Below are positions 50,525 to 58,348 of a stretch of DNA of 58,348 bases, one piece after another (within the stretch, counting starts at the first letter, position 1; each line of letters starts with the position of its first letter). The notes under the pieces were generated by a model. That model searched no databases, was not told where the DNA came from, and worked only from the letters and a program-made list of their open reading frames with translations. The position numbers were made by a program, and so were the translations under genes. Origin of the DNA: Lujinxingiaceae bacterium (GTDB lineage Bacteria > Myxococcota_A > Bradymonadia > Bradymonadales > Bradymonadaceae); assembly GCA_013697635.1 (NCBI GenBank), contig JACCWM010000092.1, positions 1-58,348 of the forward strand, written 5' to 3'.

Positions 50525-52231
50525 TTAGAGCGCCTCAACGGGCAATTGAGCGTAGCGAATCTGAATCTCCAGGCCGCTCAATATGTTTTGGAACTGATCG
50601 TCGGTCCAGACGAGCTTGAGGCCAGCGCCGCCGCCAGGGCAACCATCCCAGCGGTATTGCGAAGTGCTCACGACGCAGCCGCCTTTGAACTCCACCGTGT
50701 TGATGCTGCCGGGCTCGCAAAAACCCGTGTCCGTCAGGCGCTGCACCGAGTCGTCGTCGCTGCTCCTGAGGCGCACCTGCACTCCGCTGTTACAATAGCG
50801 CCCGCCGCCGTTGGGATAGGCCGTGCAGGTACCCTCATCGCCGGAGTGCGGGAAGGGCGGGCAGTAAGACCCGGCCTCCTCACAGCGATAGATGTTGTTG
50901 ACGCAGCCACCGCCCTCGACCTTGAACAGGTTGGCGATCTCTTGGAGGGCCGGCCCGAAGTCACCGCAGATCAAACCCTCCGGATTTCCGTTGGTATCGG
51001 TCGACTTGGGAAAGTACTGGGGAAAGGAGCTCACGAAAGCGCCGTAGCGGTGACCCGAATAGGCAACACCCTTGGTGCTCGCGCAGCTGATCGGGATGTT
51101 CCATCCAGCCTCGCACTCGGCCGGGCGAGCCTCTTTATAGCGCTGGTCATCGCCATGGATCGAGGCGACGAGCACGTCATTGGGCGAAACCGTGCTCAGA
51201 CCCTTGGACGAGGCGAGATTCTCGAGCAAATTCTTCTTGAGCGTCTCGATCGGCACCAGCGGACTGTTCGGGTCATTCTCCCGAAACGTGCACTCGGCCA
51301 CACCACAGGAGGTGCGCTCGTTGACGCCACCGTCGTGGGTGCAGTCGTTCTCGTCGGTGACGATGATGATGCCCGTGCGCGCATCCGGGCGAAGAAAGCC
51401 CGCGTTGGGATGCGTCGCCGGATCGCCATCGGGCCCGCCGGTCAAGTCGACATTGACCGCGCGAACGATCGCGCCAAGACCCTTCTCGATGCCGTAGCCC
51501 AGCGTGCCGACCATACTGATGCAGGCAAAATCGCCCTGCAGGCGCGCGATGTCGAGGCGGCCCGCTGCATCACGAAACTTGCTCGACTCGAGGAACTTGG
51601 GGATGTCGCGGTAATCGGCCGGACGCGGAAAAAAGTCGCTGCGCGGCTTGATATCGGCCGGTGCGCATCCCCAACGTGCATCGTCAAGTGCACAGCGAAG
51701 CTCATTGATGTTGGGATTGAGCAAAGCCGAGTGACTGGCAGGATTGCGCGTGCAAGAGACTGCCGTGCGAATGGCATCGAGCACCGGCTCAAGGCTGCTG
51801 TGGTCCAGCGTGCCGTCGGCATTGACCGCGTAGTAGCAGGAAGGATCGTAGCCAGGAATCGGCTGGGGCGTCGATTGAAGATGTCCCGGCAGAGCCACCG
51901 GCTCAAACAGATATTCTTCCCGAGTCAGCATGTGCGTGGTCGTGACGCCGATATGAAAATCGAGATCGATCTCACCGAGGATCTCGATGAAGCTCTCGAA
52001 ATTGTCGCGCAGACCCTTTTGCTCCTGACACATCGAGCCCGAGTTATCGATCATCCAAAGAATGTCGAGTTTGGGTGAGGCGTCGAGCGTCGTCGTCACC
52101 AAAACCTCGATCGCGCCCGTTGAGCGCGCGAACTCCGCAGGGTGGGTGTTGCACGCCACAACGAGTCCGGCCGCAGCCACGCCCGTCAATAAAATCCCAC
52201 TCAAACGCAGACCACTATGACCCAGACCCAT
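50525..52231 (-). CDS. VWA-domain Cys-rich lipoprotein
   Basis: A 568-residue lipoprotein (lipobox GLVVAC, Cys 27). A von Willebrand A domain follows with MIDAS DNSGSM (62-67) in DILWMIDNSGSMCQEQKGL and an interior Asp in TGIIIVTDENDC. Later there are many Cys residues (SCGVAEC, GGGCVNNIYRCEEAGSYC, WDGCPGGGAGLKLVW), a type common on the surface of Myxococcota. It may bind metal or protein ligands outside the outer membrane. Start ATG 52231. The 274-base gap downstream (50251-50524) toward the kinase gene holds no gene. Function unknown. Confidence 0.85.
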   Translation of the reverse strand: MGLGHSGLRLSGILLTGVAAAGLVVACNTHPAEFARSTGAIEVLVTTTLDASPKLDILWMIDNSGSMCQEQKGLRDNFESFIEILGEIDLDFHIGVTTTHMLTREEYLFEPVALPGHLQSTPQPIPGYDPSCYYAVNADGTLDHSSLEPVLDAIRTAVSCTRNPASHSALLNPNINELRCALDDARWGCAPADIKPRSDFFPRPADYRDIPKFLESSKFRDAAGRLDIARLQGDFACISMVGTLGYGIEKGLGAIVRAVNVDLTGGPDGDPATHPNAGFLRPDARTGIIIVTDENDCTHDGGVNERTSCGVAECTFRENDPNSPLVPIETLKKNLLENLASSKGLSTVSPNDVLVASIHGDDQRYKEARPAECEAGWNIPISCASTKGVAYSGHRYGAFVSSFPQYFPKSTDTNGNPEGLICGDFGPALQEIANLFKVEGGGCVNNIYRCEEAGSYCPPFPHSGDEGTCTAYPNGGGRYCNSGVQVRLRSSDDDSVQRLTDTGFCEPGSINTVEFKGGCVVSTSQYRWDGCPGGGAGLKLVWTDDQFQNILSGLEIQIRYAQLPVEAL

Positions 52232-52389
52232 ATCTTCCTCTTTATCGAAGCGTGATGCCTGCTCGATGAATTAAAAACAAAGACCAACGCAGCAGAGACT
52301 AACCAATTCGTTGGGTGCTGTCTACCAACCCTGGGGCGCTCTTGCCTGCATTCGACACATTATGCCTATTTCATGCTCACCACAAGGGG

Positions 52390-52411
52390 TATTTGTTAAA
52401 ATTTACAAATA
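52390..52411. promoter_or_regulatory. AT-rich inverted repeat upstream of VWA gene
   Basis: TATTTGT (52390-52396) and ACAAATA (52405-52411) flank TAAAATTT. It lies in the 314-base non-coding stretch 52232-52545, about 160 bases before the VWA start and past the rpsR terminator. Could be an operator or AT-rich promoter-region element. Confidence 0.35.
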
Positions 52412-52450
52412 AACCAGCGTAGTTCTGCGCGCGCCCCACACCGACGGCTG

Positions 52451-52509
52451 CAAAAACACAACAAGGCCCGAAATCTCGCAGCTCATCAAAGAGCGCGGAT
52501 TGGGCCTTG
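52451..52509 (-). terminator. Terminator of rpmG-rpsR unit
   Basis: On the minus strand CAAGGCCC (52509-52502) pairs with GGGCCTTG (52469-52462) with an inner GCTC/GAGC stem, followed by TTGTGTTTTTG. It lies 36 bases after the rpsR stop codon. Confidence 0.65.
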
Positions 52510-52545
52510 GCATGGTGACCACCAATGCAGCGTGGAGGGCGATGC

Positions 52546-52788
52546 TTAGGAGCTGTGTGTCGTGTACGGCAGCAGCGCGATCTGGCGAGCGCGCAAGATC
52601 GCACGACGCAGGCGACGCTGGTTGCGCGCGTTGACGCCGGTGATGCGACGAGGAAGGATCTTGCCCGTCGTGGTCACGAACAGCTTGAGCAGCTCAGGAT
52701 TCTTGTAATCGAGGCGCCAGGAGGGGTTCTGATCGAAGGGATCGACCTTGCGGCGGCGACGCCAGTTAATCTTTCCGTACTTGGACAT
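52546..52788 (-). CDS. rpsR: 30S ribosomal protein bS18, cysteine-free form
   Basis: An 80-residue bS18. [20 protein letters not shown] is the start, followed by [19 protein letters not shown] and [20 protein letters not shown], the conserved core that binds S6 and 16S rRNA. No Cys: it belongs to the zinc-independent form. The gene is 53 bases after rpmG, not in the usual rpsF-rpsR-rplI order, so it may be a second copy. ATG 52788 is preferred over the TTG five codons upstream. Confidence 0.95.
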   Translation of the reverse strand: MSKYGKINWRRRRKVDPFDQNPSWRLDYKNPELLKLFVTTTGKILPRRITGVNARNQRRLRRAILRARQIALLPYTTHSS

Positions 52789-52841
52789 GTTTTTTCTCTT
52801 CAAAGTTTCTAAAAGAAGGCGAAAGCGAAGACCCGGACTGC

Positions 52842-52997
52842 TTATTTGAGTTTGGTTTCAACAAACTCGACGTGCTTGCGCACTACGGGATCGTATTTCT
52901 TGAGACGCAGCTTATCGGGCGTCTTCCGCTTGTTCTTCATCGTCGTGTAAAAGAAGCCGGTTCCGGCCGACGACAACAGCTTGATTTTCTCGCGCAT
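52842..52997 (-). CDS. rpmG: 50S ribosomal protein bL33, cysteine-free form
   Basis: A 51-residue bL33. It reads [20 protein letters not shown], then [20 protein letters not shown] and [11 protein letters not shown], which is the E. coli-like, zinc-free type without CxxC pairs. GGAGAG lies just before ATG 52997. It is followed by rpsR; two cysteine-free ribosomal proteins next to a metal-binding protein gene suggests a link to metal supply (inference). Confidence 0.95.
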   Translation of the reverse strand: MREKIKLLSSAGTGFFYTTMKNKRKTPDKLRLKKYDPVVRKHVEFVETKLK

Positions 52998-53022
52998 GGT
53001 ACTCTCCAAAGGTTCTCGACCG

Positions 53023-53046
53023 CAAAAAATCCCGCACCTTTCGGGG
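53023..53046 (-). terminator. Terminator or attenuator before rpmG
   Basis: On the minus strand a CCCG/CGGG stem (53045-53042 with 53034-53031) is followed by ATTTTTT. It lies between the metal-binding gene and rpmG, 26 bases before the rpmG start, so it either ends the upstream transcript or acts as a leader attenuator. Confidence 0.45.
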
Positions 53047-53093
53047 GGAGCATTTCATAACGGTCTTTGTTTCAAAAAACAAGTCTTTTCGAT

Positions 53094-53312
53094 TCAGAGC
53101 GTCTCGGCTGCAAAGCCCTGTTCCTGCAATTTGGCAAGCACCGCCTCGAGCACACCCGGATCGGGCGCCTCAAAGCGCGCCCGGCCTGCCTCGAGATCGA
53201 CCTCGACCTGCTCTTTTTCGACGCCCAGGGTGCTGCTGATGATCGAGGTCACCGATCGCACGCACCCTCCACAACTCATCCCGGACACAGACAATTCAAC
53301 CGGTCGCGACAT
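53094..53312 (-). CDS. Heavy-metal-associated (HMA) domain protein
   Basis: A 72-residue CopZ-like metal chaperone. SVSGMSCGGCVRSVTSI holds the metal-binding Cys 14 and Cys 17 of the ferredoxin-like HMA fold. It would carry copper or another soft metal to a P-type ATPase, though none lies in the window. AAGGAGAT precedes ATG 53312. A promoter-like pair lies at 53363-53391. It is upstream of the cysteine-free rpmG-rpsR genes. Confidence 0.85.
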   Translation of the reverse strand: MSRPVELSVSGMSCGGCVRSVTSIISSTLGVEKEQVEVDLEAGRARFEAPDPGVLEAVLAKLQEQGFAAETL

Positions 53313-53362
53313 TTCCTTATCTCCTTGGGTTTGACAAAGCACACTTGATCAACGCGCCACCC

Positions 53363-53391
53363 GGTATAGTAGACGGCCGCGACTTGGTAAA
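53363..53391 (-). promoter_or_regulatory. Sigma-70-like promoter for HMA gene
   Basis: On the minus strand TTTACC (53391-53386), 17-base spacer, TATACC (53368-53363), each 4/6 to consensus. It lies about 50 bases before the HMA ATG and after the end of the DUF2795 gene. Confidence 0.4.
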
Positions 53392-53411
53392 GCGTGCTCG
53401 TATCCCCCAAC

Positions 53412-54014
53412 TCACGGGCTTTGCGAGCGCCCCTCGTCGTCGCTGGGCCTGTACTGATCGCGCTCCTCCTCTTCTTGGTCGCGCCCGTTGTGGCGCTGCC
53501 CGAGGCGCACGTCGAGCTCCTCATCAAAGTCACGCTCGCCCTCGGCCTGAGAAGGCTTCGAGCGCGTCGCGGCCAGGGCGTCGAGCTTCTTGTGGTCGCT
53601 TGAGGGCTTGAGCAGCTCGGTGGCCGCTTTGTGTCGCTCTTCGTCCGAGATCTGATCATGCTTGGCCGAGTCCCCGATCTGGCCGCTGCTCTCCATTCCC
53701 GCCTTCCACTCGCCCTTGCCCTGGTGCAAATCGTGGCTGGTGCCCAGCACGTCGTCTTGCATTGGCCCTTCGGCTCCACCGCCAAAGCTGCGCTCTCCGA
53801 CACGTCCTCCGGTGAAGTGGACCATGACCTCGTCAAAGCTGTTGAAGAGCGTGTCTGGAAGCTGCTGCAGCGTCCGCACGATGCGATCGCCGGCGTCCTG
53901 ATTGCGCGCCACTTCGATGAGATGTGCCTTGTCCGTCGGATAGCTGATCTTGCCCAGATATCCGCGCACATGGGCCGTGATCGAGCCTCCGTATTCCCCA
54001 TGTTTTTGTGTCAT
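53412..54014 (-). CDS. DUF2795 domain protein
   Basis: A 200-residue protein. The first about 70 residues match DUF2795: VRGYLGKISYPTDKAHLIEV, a following NQDAGDRIVRTLQQLPD and FNSFDEVMVHFTGG. The rest is a polar, Gly/Asp/Glu/Lys-rich tail with little structure (ISDEERHKAATELLK; DQEEEERDQYRP). The domain resembles a small DNA- or protein-binding helical unit of unknown role, often present in stress-related or membrane-protein gene neighbourhoods. AGAGG precedes ATG 54014. No close operon partner. Confidence 0.7.
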   Translation of the reverse strand: MTQKHGEYGGSITAHVRGYLGKISYPTDKAHLIEVARNQDAGDRIVRTLQQLPDTLFNSFDEVMVHFTGGRVGERSFGGGAEGPMQDDVLGTSHDLHQGKGEWKAGMESSGQIGDSAKHDQISDEERHKAATELLKPSSDHKKLDALAATRSKPSQAEGERDFDEELDVRLGQRHNGRDQEEEERDQYRPSDDEGRSQSP

Positions 54015-54160
54015 GTCCTAACCTCTATGGACTGCGGTGGCGCCTTGCGCGACACCCCAAGATGCTGAATTGTCTTACGTTTCCCCGACGCATCCAGCGC
54101 CGGCGGTATGGGGTAACATAGAAACAAAGTGCGCGATGGCCGCATTTTCCTGGCTGGCGC

Positions 54161-56209
54161 TCACTCGTTTCGCTTCACGATCACCCGTCCGCGCTCGAGA
54201 CTCAGCGTCATACGCCCTTCGCCCTCTCGCTCGATCTCGAGGGTGACCGGCGAGCCCTCCTCGCCGCGAATCATCTCGACGACGCGAACCAGATCCATGT
54301 CCGAGGTGTTCTCCCGATCAACCGCCCGAATGACATCGCCGGCCTGCAAGCCAAACGCCTGAGCCGGCGTGCCGTCCATGATATTGGCCACCTCAATGCC
54401 GCGCTCGCCCGCGCGCAACACGGCCCCGATCCCATGAAAGGAAAACGCCTGGCCCGCCTGGCGAGCGGCCAGCGCCACGTCTCGGCGCACCTCGCCACGC
54501 GACGGAATGGCTAAACCGCCCGAGAACTCGCTCAAATGCTGGGCGTGCGTAACCCGCAAGCTGTGCCGGCCAGCCGGCGCGCCCTCAAGCGTGTAGCGCC
54601 CGTTGGCATCCGTGCGTGTCGTGTTCGGCGGAAGCGCCGACGTCGGCTCCGAGAGCGTCACCGTGGCCCCCGCCAGCGGCTGGCCCGTCGCCGCCGAGGT
54701 CACCGTGCCCACGAGCGTCGCTCCCTCGCCAAGGCGAATGAGCACGTTGTCGCGCCGCTCACCGGCGCGCACGACCACGCGCTCGGAGAGGCCCGGAGCC
54801 AGGCCTGGCGCCTGGGCGCGCAGCGTGTACGTGCCCGGCTGTAGCGGGCCGAACTCAAAAACGCCGTCGGCGCGCGCGACCTGGCGGTTGCCGATCGCAG
54901 CATTGCCAAAGGGGCGAGGACCGGCGGCGTCGAAGCGCTCGACGGCCAGCGTGTAGGTTACGACGGGGTTTCCACGAGCGTCGACCACGCGCCCGGCGAG
55001 CGTGCCGCCGGCGCCGACCTCCAAGACGAGCTCCTCATCGAGCACGACGCGCGTATTGGGCGAGGCCGTATTGAAGGGCGTGGTCGCCGTGGCCATCCAG
55101 GCCGCCGGCGGTGGGTCCTGCCACTCGAAGCTACCATCGGGGTTGGCGCGCAGCAATTTGTCGGCCTGGCCGGGCGCGGTGACGATTATGAAAGCGCGCG
55201 GTGCAGGCTCGCCGTCCGCGTCGACCACGCGACCAAAGATCCCGCTCGCCACTTCCAGTGTGATGTCGCGCCGGCTGGGCTCGCCATGCTCGACGACGAC
55301 GTCTTTAACCCCGACGGTTCGGTAGCCGCGCGCGCGAACGCTCAGCGCGAAGCTACCCACGGGCACATTCGAGAAGGCAAAGCGGCCCTGCACATCCGAT
55401 TGCATCCGCCGCGCGCGCCCAAGCTCGGCGCTTCCCAATAGCACCACCTCGGCCACGAGCGGCGCGCCCGAGTTCGACGTGATCGTGCCGGTCAGCGAGC
55501 CGCTCGAAACCAGATCGATGATCACGCCGTCGCGCCTATCGCCACCACGCAGATAGAGCTCCTTGCTCTCGGCAAAGGCGTAGTCGCCCGAGGCGACCAT
55601 GATCCGAAGCCTGCCCGGCCCGACGTCGGTGAGCGAAAAGTCGCCCGTCTCATTGGTTTGGCCCACATCGCTCAGCGCAAAGGGCTCGAGCTGGCGTCCG
55701 TCCAAACCCTCGGCGAACACGTAGTAAAGACTGAGCTCAGCGTCGGCTACGGGCTTGCCGGCGGCCACCACGCGGCCCGAGATTGTGCTCGGGCGATTCA
55801 AGATCAGGTCCACGCCGTGCACGCCGAGACCGCCTGCGAGCACCGTGACCTTCGGAGAGCCGACGCCCGGCGGACCGGAGCGCACAAAGCCCTCGGCCTC
55901 GGCCTCGAGCCGGTAATCTCCAGGTTCCAGCGTGTCAATGGCGAAGCTGCCGTCCTCGAGTGTGCGCACAAAGCTCGCGCCAGCGAGAACCTTTGCGCCG
56001 CTGACCGGCTCGCCGCTCGGCAAGAGCACGCGGCCTTGAATCGCCGACTCACGCCCGCTCAAAGCGCCGGAGGTTGCTTCGATGAGCTCCGTTGACGCGC
56101 TTTCGAGCGGGAGATCTGCGTCGTTTTGCTCGCCCGGGCGCACCATCAAGAAGACGACGATGAGCAAGGGGATCAACAGCAACGGGACAAGGAATAAGGC
56201 TTTCTTCAT
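54161..56209 (-). CDS. Membrane-anchored protein with carboxypeptidase-regulatory-like repeats and C-terminal PDZ
   Basis: A 682-residue protein. The N-terminus has one hydrophobic helix (ALFLVPLLLIPLLIVVFLMV) that is a signal anchor. Then follow about six carboxypeptidase-regulatory-like beta-sandwich repeats, each with a G-V-x-D-x-x-G-x-P-V opening (IQGRVLLPSGEPVSGAKVL; ISGRVVAAGKPVADAELSLY; IFGRVVDADGEPAPRAFIIV). The last about 80 residues are a PDZ domain (GIEVANIMDGTPAQAFGLQ, AGDVIRAVDREN). Repeats of this kind bind sugar or protein ligands. ATG 56209 has no clear Shine-Dalgarno. Regulation may involve the operator-like repeat at 56234-56251. Function unknown. Confidence 0.8.
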   Translation of the reverse strand: MKKALFLVPLLLIPLLIVVFLMVRPGEQNDADLPLESASTELIEATSGALSGRESAIQGRVLLPSGEPVSGAKVLAGASFVRTLEDGSFAIDTLEPGDYRLEAEAEGFVRSGPPGVGSPKVTVLAGGLGVHGVDLILNRPSTISGRVVAAGKPVADAELSLYYVFAEGLDGRQLEPFALSDVGQTNETGDFSLTDVGPGRLRIMVASGDYAFAESKELYLRGGDRRDGVIIDLVSSGSLTGTITSNSGAPLVAEVVLLGSAELGRARRMQSDVQGRFAFSNVPVGSFALSVRARGYRTVGVKDVVVEHGEPSRRDITLEVASGIFGRVVDADGEPAPRAFIIVTAPGQADKLLRANPDGSFEWQDPPPAAWMATATTPFNTASPNTRVVLDEELVLEVGAGGTLAGRVVDARGNPVVTYTLAVERFDAAGPRPFGNAAIGNRQVARADGVFEFGPLQPGTYTLRAQAPGLAPGLSERVVVRAGERRDNVLIRLGEGATLVGTVTSAATGQPLAGATVTLSEPTSALPPNTTRTDANGRYTLEGAPAGRHSLRVTHAQHLSEFSGGLAIPSRGEVRRDVALAARQAGQAFSFHGIGAVLRAGERGIEVANIMDGTPAQAFGLQAGDVIRAVDRENTSDMDLVRVVEMIRGEEGSPVTLEIEREGEGRMTLSLERGRVIVKRNE

Positions 56210-56233
56210 GGTGTTTTCGATACAGTAAATGAC

Positions 56234-56278
56234 ACTGAGCTTGCGTTCAGTAAATTCAACGGGCGCCCCTGTTGTCAA
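56234..56278 (-). promoter_or_regulatory. Promoter and operator-like repeat upstream of PDZ protein
   Basis: On the minus strand a perfect TTGACA (56278-56273) is followed 16-17 bases on by an ATTTAC/AATTTA -10-like sequence. Immediately downstream ACTGA (56234-56238) and TCAGT (56247-56251) form an imperfect dyad with a TGAGC/GTTCA-type centre, a usual TetR-operator shape, where a bound repressor would block initiation. Confidence 0.45.
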
Positions 56279-56349
56279 CGACGACAAGCAATGCTATCTG
56301 CTACTTCGTTTTAGCAATGGCTTAATGGCTCCCCAGACAAGGCGTATTC

Positions 56350-58348
56350 CAATGACCGCAGAGATTCACGAAGTCCCTCTGCACGAGACGGCGCAGGAAC
56401 GTTACCTCAACTATGCGATGAGCGTCATCACGAGTCGGGCACTTCCCGACGTGCGTGACGGCCTCAAGCCGGTGCAGCGCCGAATTTTGTACGCGATGTT
56501 CACCAATTTGCGCCTCACCCACGACGCCCGCTACCGAAAGAGCGCGGCGATCGTCGGCGAGGTCATGGGTAAGTACCATCCCCACGGAGATCAGTCGATC
56601 TACGACGCGATGGTGCGCATGGCCCAGCACTTCTCAGTGCGCTACACGCTCGTCGACGGCCACGGCAACTTCGGCTCGGTCGACGGCGACGGCGCCGCCG
56701 CGATGCGCTACACCGAGGCCAAGCTGCGCGCCCTGTCCTCGGAGCTGCTCGACGAGATCCGCAAGCAGACCGTCTCCTTTCGACCCAACTACGACGGCAC
56801 CGTCTTTGAGCCGGTCGTGCTGCCCGCCCAGTTTCCCAACCTGCTGGTCAACGGCGCAACCGGCATTGCCGTCGGCATGGCGACCAACATTCCGCCCCAC
56901 AACCTGACCGAGGTGCTCGACGCCGCCCTGGCCGTAATCGCCAAGCCCGGCCTCGAGATCCAAGATCTCGTCCCCCACTACATCAAGGGCCCGGACTTCC
57001 CCACCGGCGGCGTACTGCTCAACACCGTCGAGGAGCTGCGCTCGATCTACTCCGAGGGCTCCGGCTCGCTGGTGACCCGCGCCGAATGGGAGATCGAGAA
57101 AGAAGGCTCCAAGCGCCAGATCATCGTCACCTCGATTCCCTACATGGTGAACAAGGCGACGCTTATCGAGAAGATCGCAGACTACATCATCAGCGAGAAG
57201 CTGCCCCAGATCATCGACGTGCGCGACGAATCGACCGACGACGTGCGCGTCGTGCTCGAGCTCAAAAAGGGCGCCGACGAAGAGGCCGCCATGGCCTTTT
57301 TGTTCAAGCACACCCCGCTCGAGGACCGCTTCCACGTCAACCTGACCTGCCTGGTGCCCTCGGACAATCCCCAGATCCCCTCGCCGGCCAAGGTCGATCT
57401 CAAGGAAATGCTGCGCTACTTCCTCGATTTTCGCATGGACGTCGTCATCAAGCGCACCGAGTTCGATCTCGAGGCGCTGCTTCGCCGAATCCACATCCTG
57501 GAGGGCTTCGAGATCATCTTCGGAGATCTCGACACCGCGATCCGCCTGATCCGCGCCTCCGAGAGCAAGCGCGACGCCGCCGACAAGCTGATCGACCACT
57601 TCGGCATCGACGACGAGCAGGCCGAGGCCGTACTCGAGACCAAGCTCTACCGCCTTGCCCGCCTCGAGATCGAGATGATCCGCGCCGAGCTCGCCGAAAA
57701 GCGCGGCGAGGCCGCCGGCCTCCAAAAGCTGCTCGACAGCGACGACATGCGCTGGAAGCTCATCGCCAAGGAGCTCGCCGAGATCCGCCGCGCCTACGGC
57801 GACCCCCGCCGCACCCGCGTCGACGTCGAGCTCAAGACGCTGGCCTACTCCGAGGAGGCCTACATCGTCGCCGAGGACACCTGGGTGATGGTCTCACGCG
57901 ACGGCCGCATCAAGCGCCAGAAGTCCTACTCCGATCTCTCCACGATCCGCGTTCGCGACAACGACCAGATCGGCTGGGTCTTGCCCGGCATCACCCGCGC
58001 AACGGTGATCGTCTTCTCCAACATGGGCCGCGCCTACACCGTACGCATCGCCGAAATCATTGCGACCACCGGCTACGGCGACCCGATCCAGGCGATCTTC
58101 GACTTCGTCGACGGCGAAAAAGTCGTCGGCGTCATGACCAACGACGACCGCGTCCTCATGCGCGCCGCCCCCGATCAATCCAGCCTCGTCCCCGAAGAAG
58201 ACAACGGCGAGCCCCAGATGGTCGCCCTCTCCGAGCACGGCCAGTCAATCCGCTTTGGCATCGAGGCCTTCACCGAGCCCTCCACCGTCAAAGGCCGCCT
58301 CTACATGCGCCTCGACGACAAGGACCGCATCGTCAACTGCGAGCCCTG
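56350..58348 (+). CDS. Type IIA DNA topoisomerase subunit A (GyrA/ParC family), 3' truncated
   Basis: The breakage-reunion subunit of DNA gyrase or topoisomerase IV; 666 residues before the window ends, no stop. The N-terminus [20 protein letters not shown] and the active-site Tyr 120 in [15 protein letters not shown] are diagnostic. The quinolone region reads [19 protein letters not shown]: Gln 81 replaces the Ser common at GyrA 83, and Asp 85 takes the place of Asp 87. Later come GSTGIAVGM-type [17 protein letters not shown] and the pinwheel strands [12 protein letters not shown]. Without the C-terminal tail I cannot say whether it is gyrase or topoisomerase IV. AAGG lies upstream of the ATG. 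Confidence 0.93.

Overview
The window looks like chromosomal DNA of a high-GC Gram-negative bacterium, most likely a member of the Myxococcota or a relative (formerly Deltaproteobacteria). This rests on the mix of genes: many Cys-rich secreted proteins and lipoproteins, a MopE-type CNG-DNDC motif with a C-terminal sorting tail, eukaryotic-like Ser/Thr kinases beside a PP2C phosphatase, a CheB-CheR-PAS hybrid, a tricorn-type protease and a LuxC-like acyl-CoA reductase. Taxonomy is inferred from gene content only. I see no tRNA, rRNA, CRISPR array, insertion sequence or prophage.

Layout. 1-6750: a 60-base AAAACG repeat, a 5'-truncated LuxC-like acyl-CoA reductase, then a convergent, tightly coupled operon (unknown protein, alkyl-DHAP-synthase-like flavoprotein, GlcE-like flavoprotein, CCG-type Fe-S protein, lipid kinase), read here as a possible ether-lipid locus with a palindromic operator at its head. 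6838-17842: rRNA methyltransferase, Cys-rich envelope proteins, a decayed Cys-rich gene, a five-haem cytochrome, a tricorn-type protease and an unrecognised protein. 18116-24981: an M50 metalloprotease, then a two-gene adenine methyltransferase plus SNF2-type helicase pair resembling the DrmMI/DrmD half of DISARM, and a small Cys-rich lipoprotein. The methyltransferase and the unrecognised gene at 16892-17842 share an unusual promoter-like motif.

25139-31024 is the most striking part: five consecutive lipoproteins ending in a DUF3494 (ice-binding-protein-like) domain, each carried on a different spacer (Asn/Thr-rich; Asp/Thr-rich plus Ig-like; Val/Asp/Glu repeat plus Ig-like; Asp/Ala-rich; none). 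A pectin-acetylesterase/Notum-like lipoprotein follows. 32275-40369 holds signalling genes: CheB-CheR-PAS hybrid, hybrid histidine kinase, a beta-barrel protein and a membrane-anchored Ser/Thr kinase. 40679-44516 pairs an RND/MMPL exporter with an exported lipocalin-like (Svf1-like) protein.

44506-50250 is a probable envelope-control operon (kinase, glycosyltransferase, PP2C phosphatase, RapZ, cytochrome c). 50525-56209 carries a VWA lipoprotein, the cysteine-free ribosomal proteins bS18 and bL33, a heavy-metal-associated domain protein, a DUF2795 protein and a PDZ-ended surface protein. The window ends inside a type IIA topoisomerase A subunit with Gln at the usual quinolone-contact Ser.
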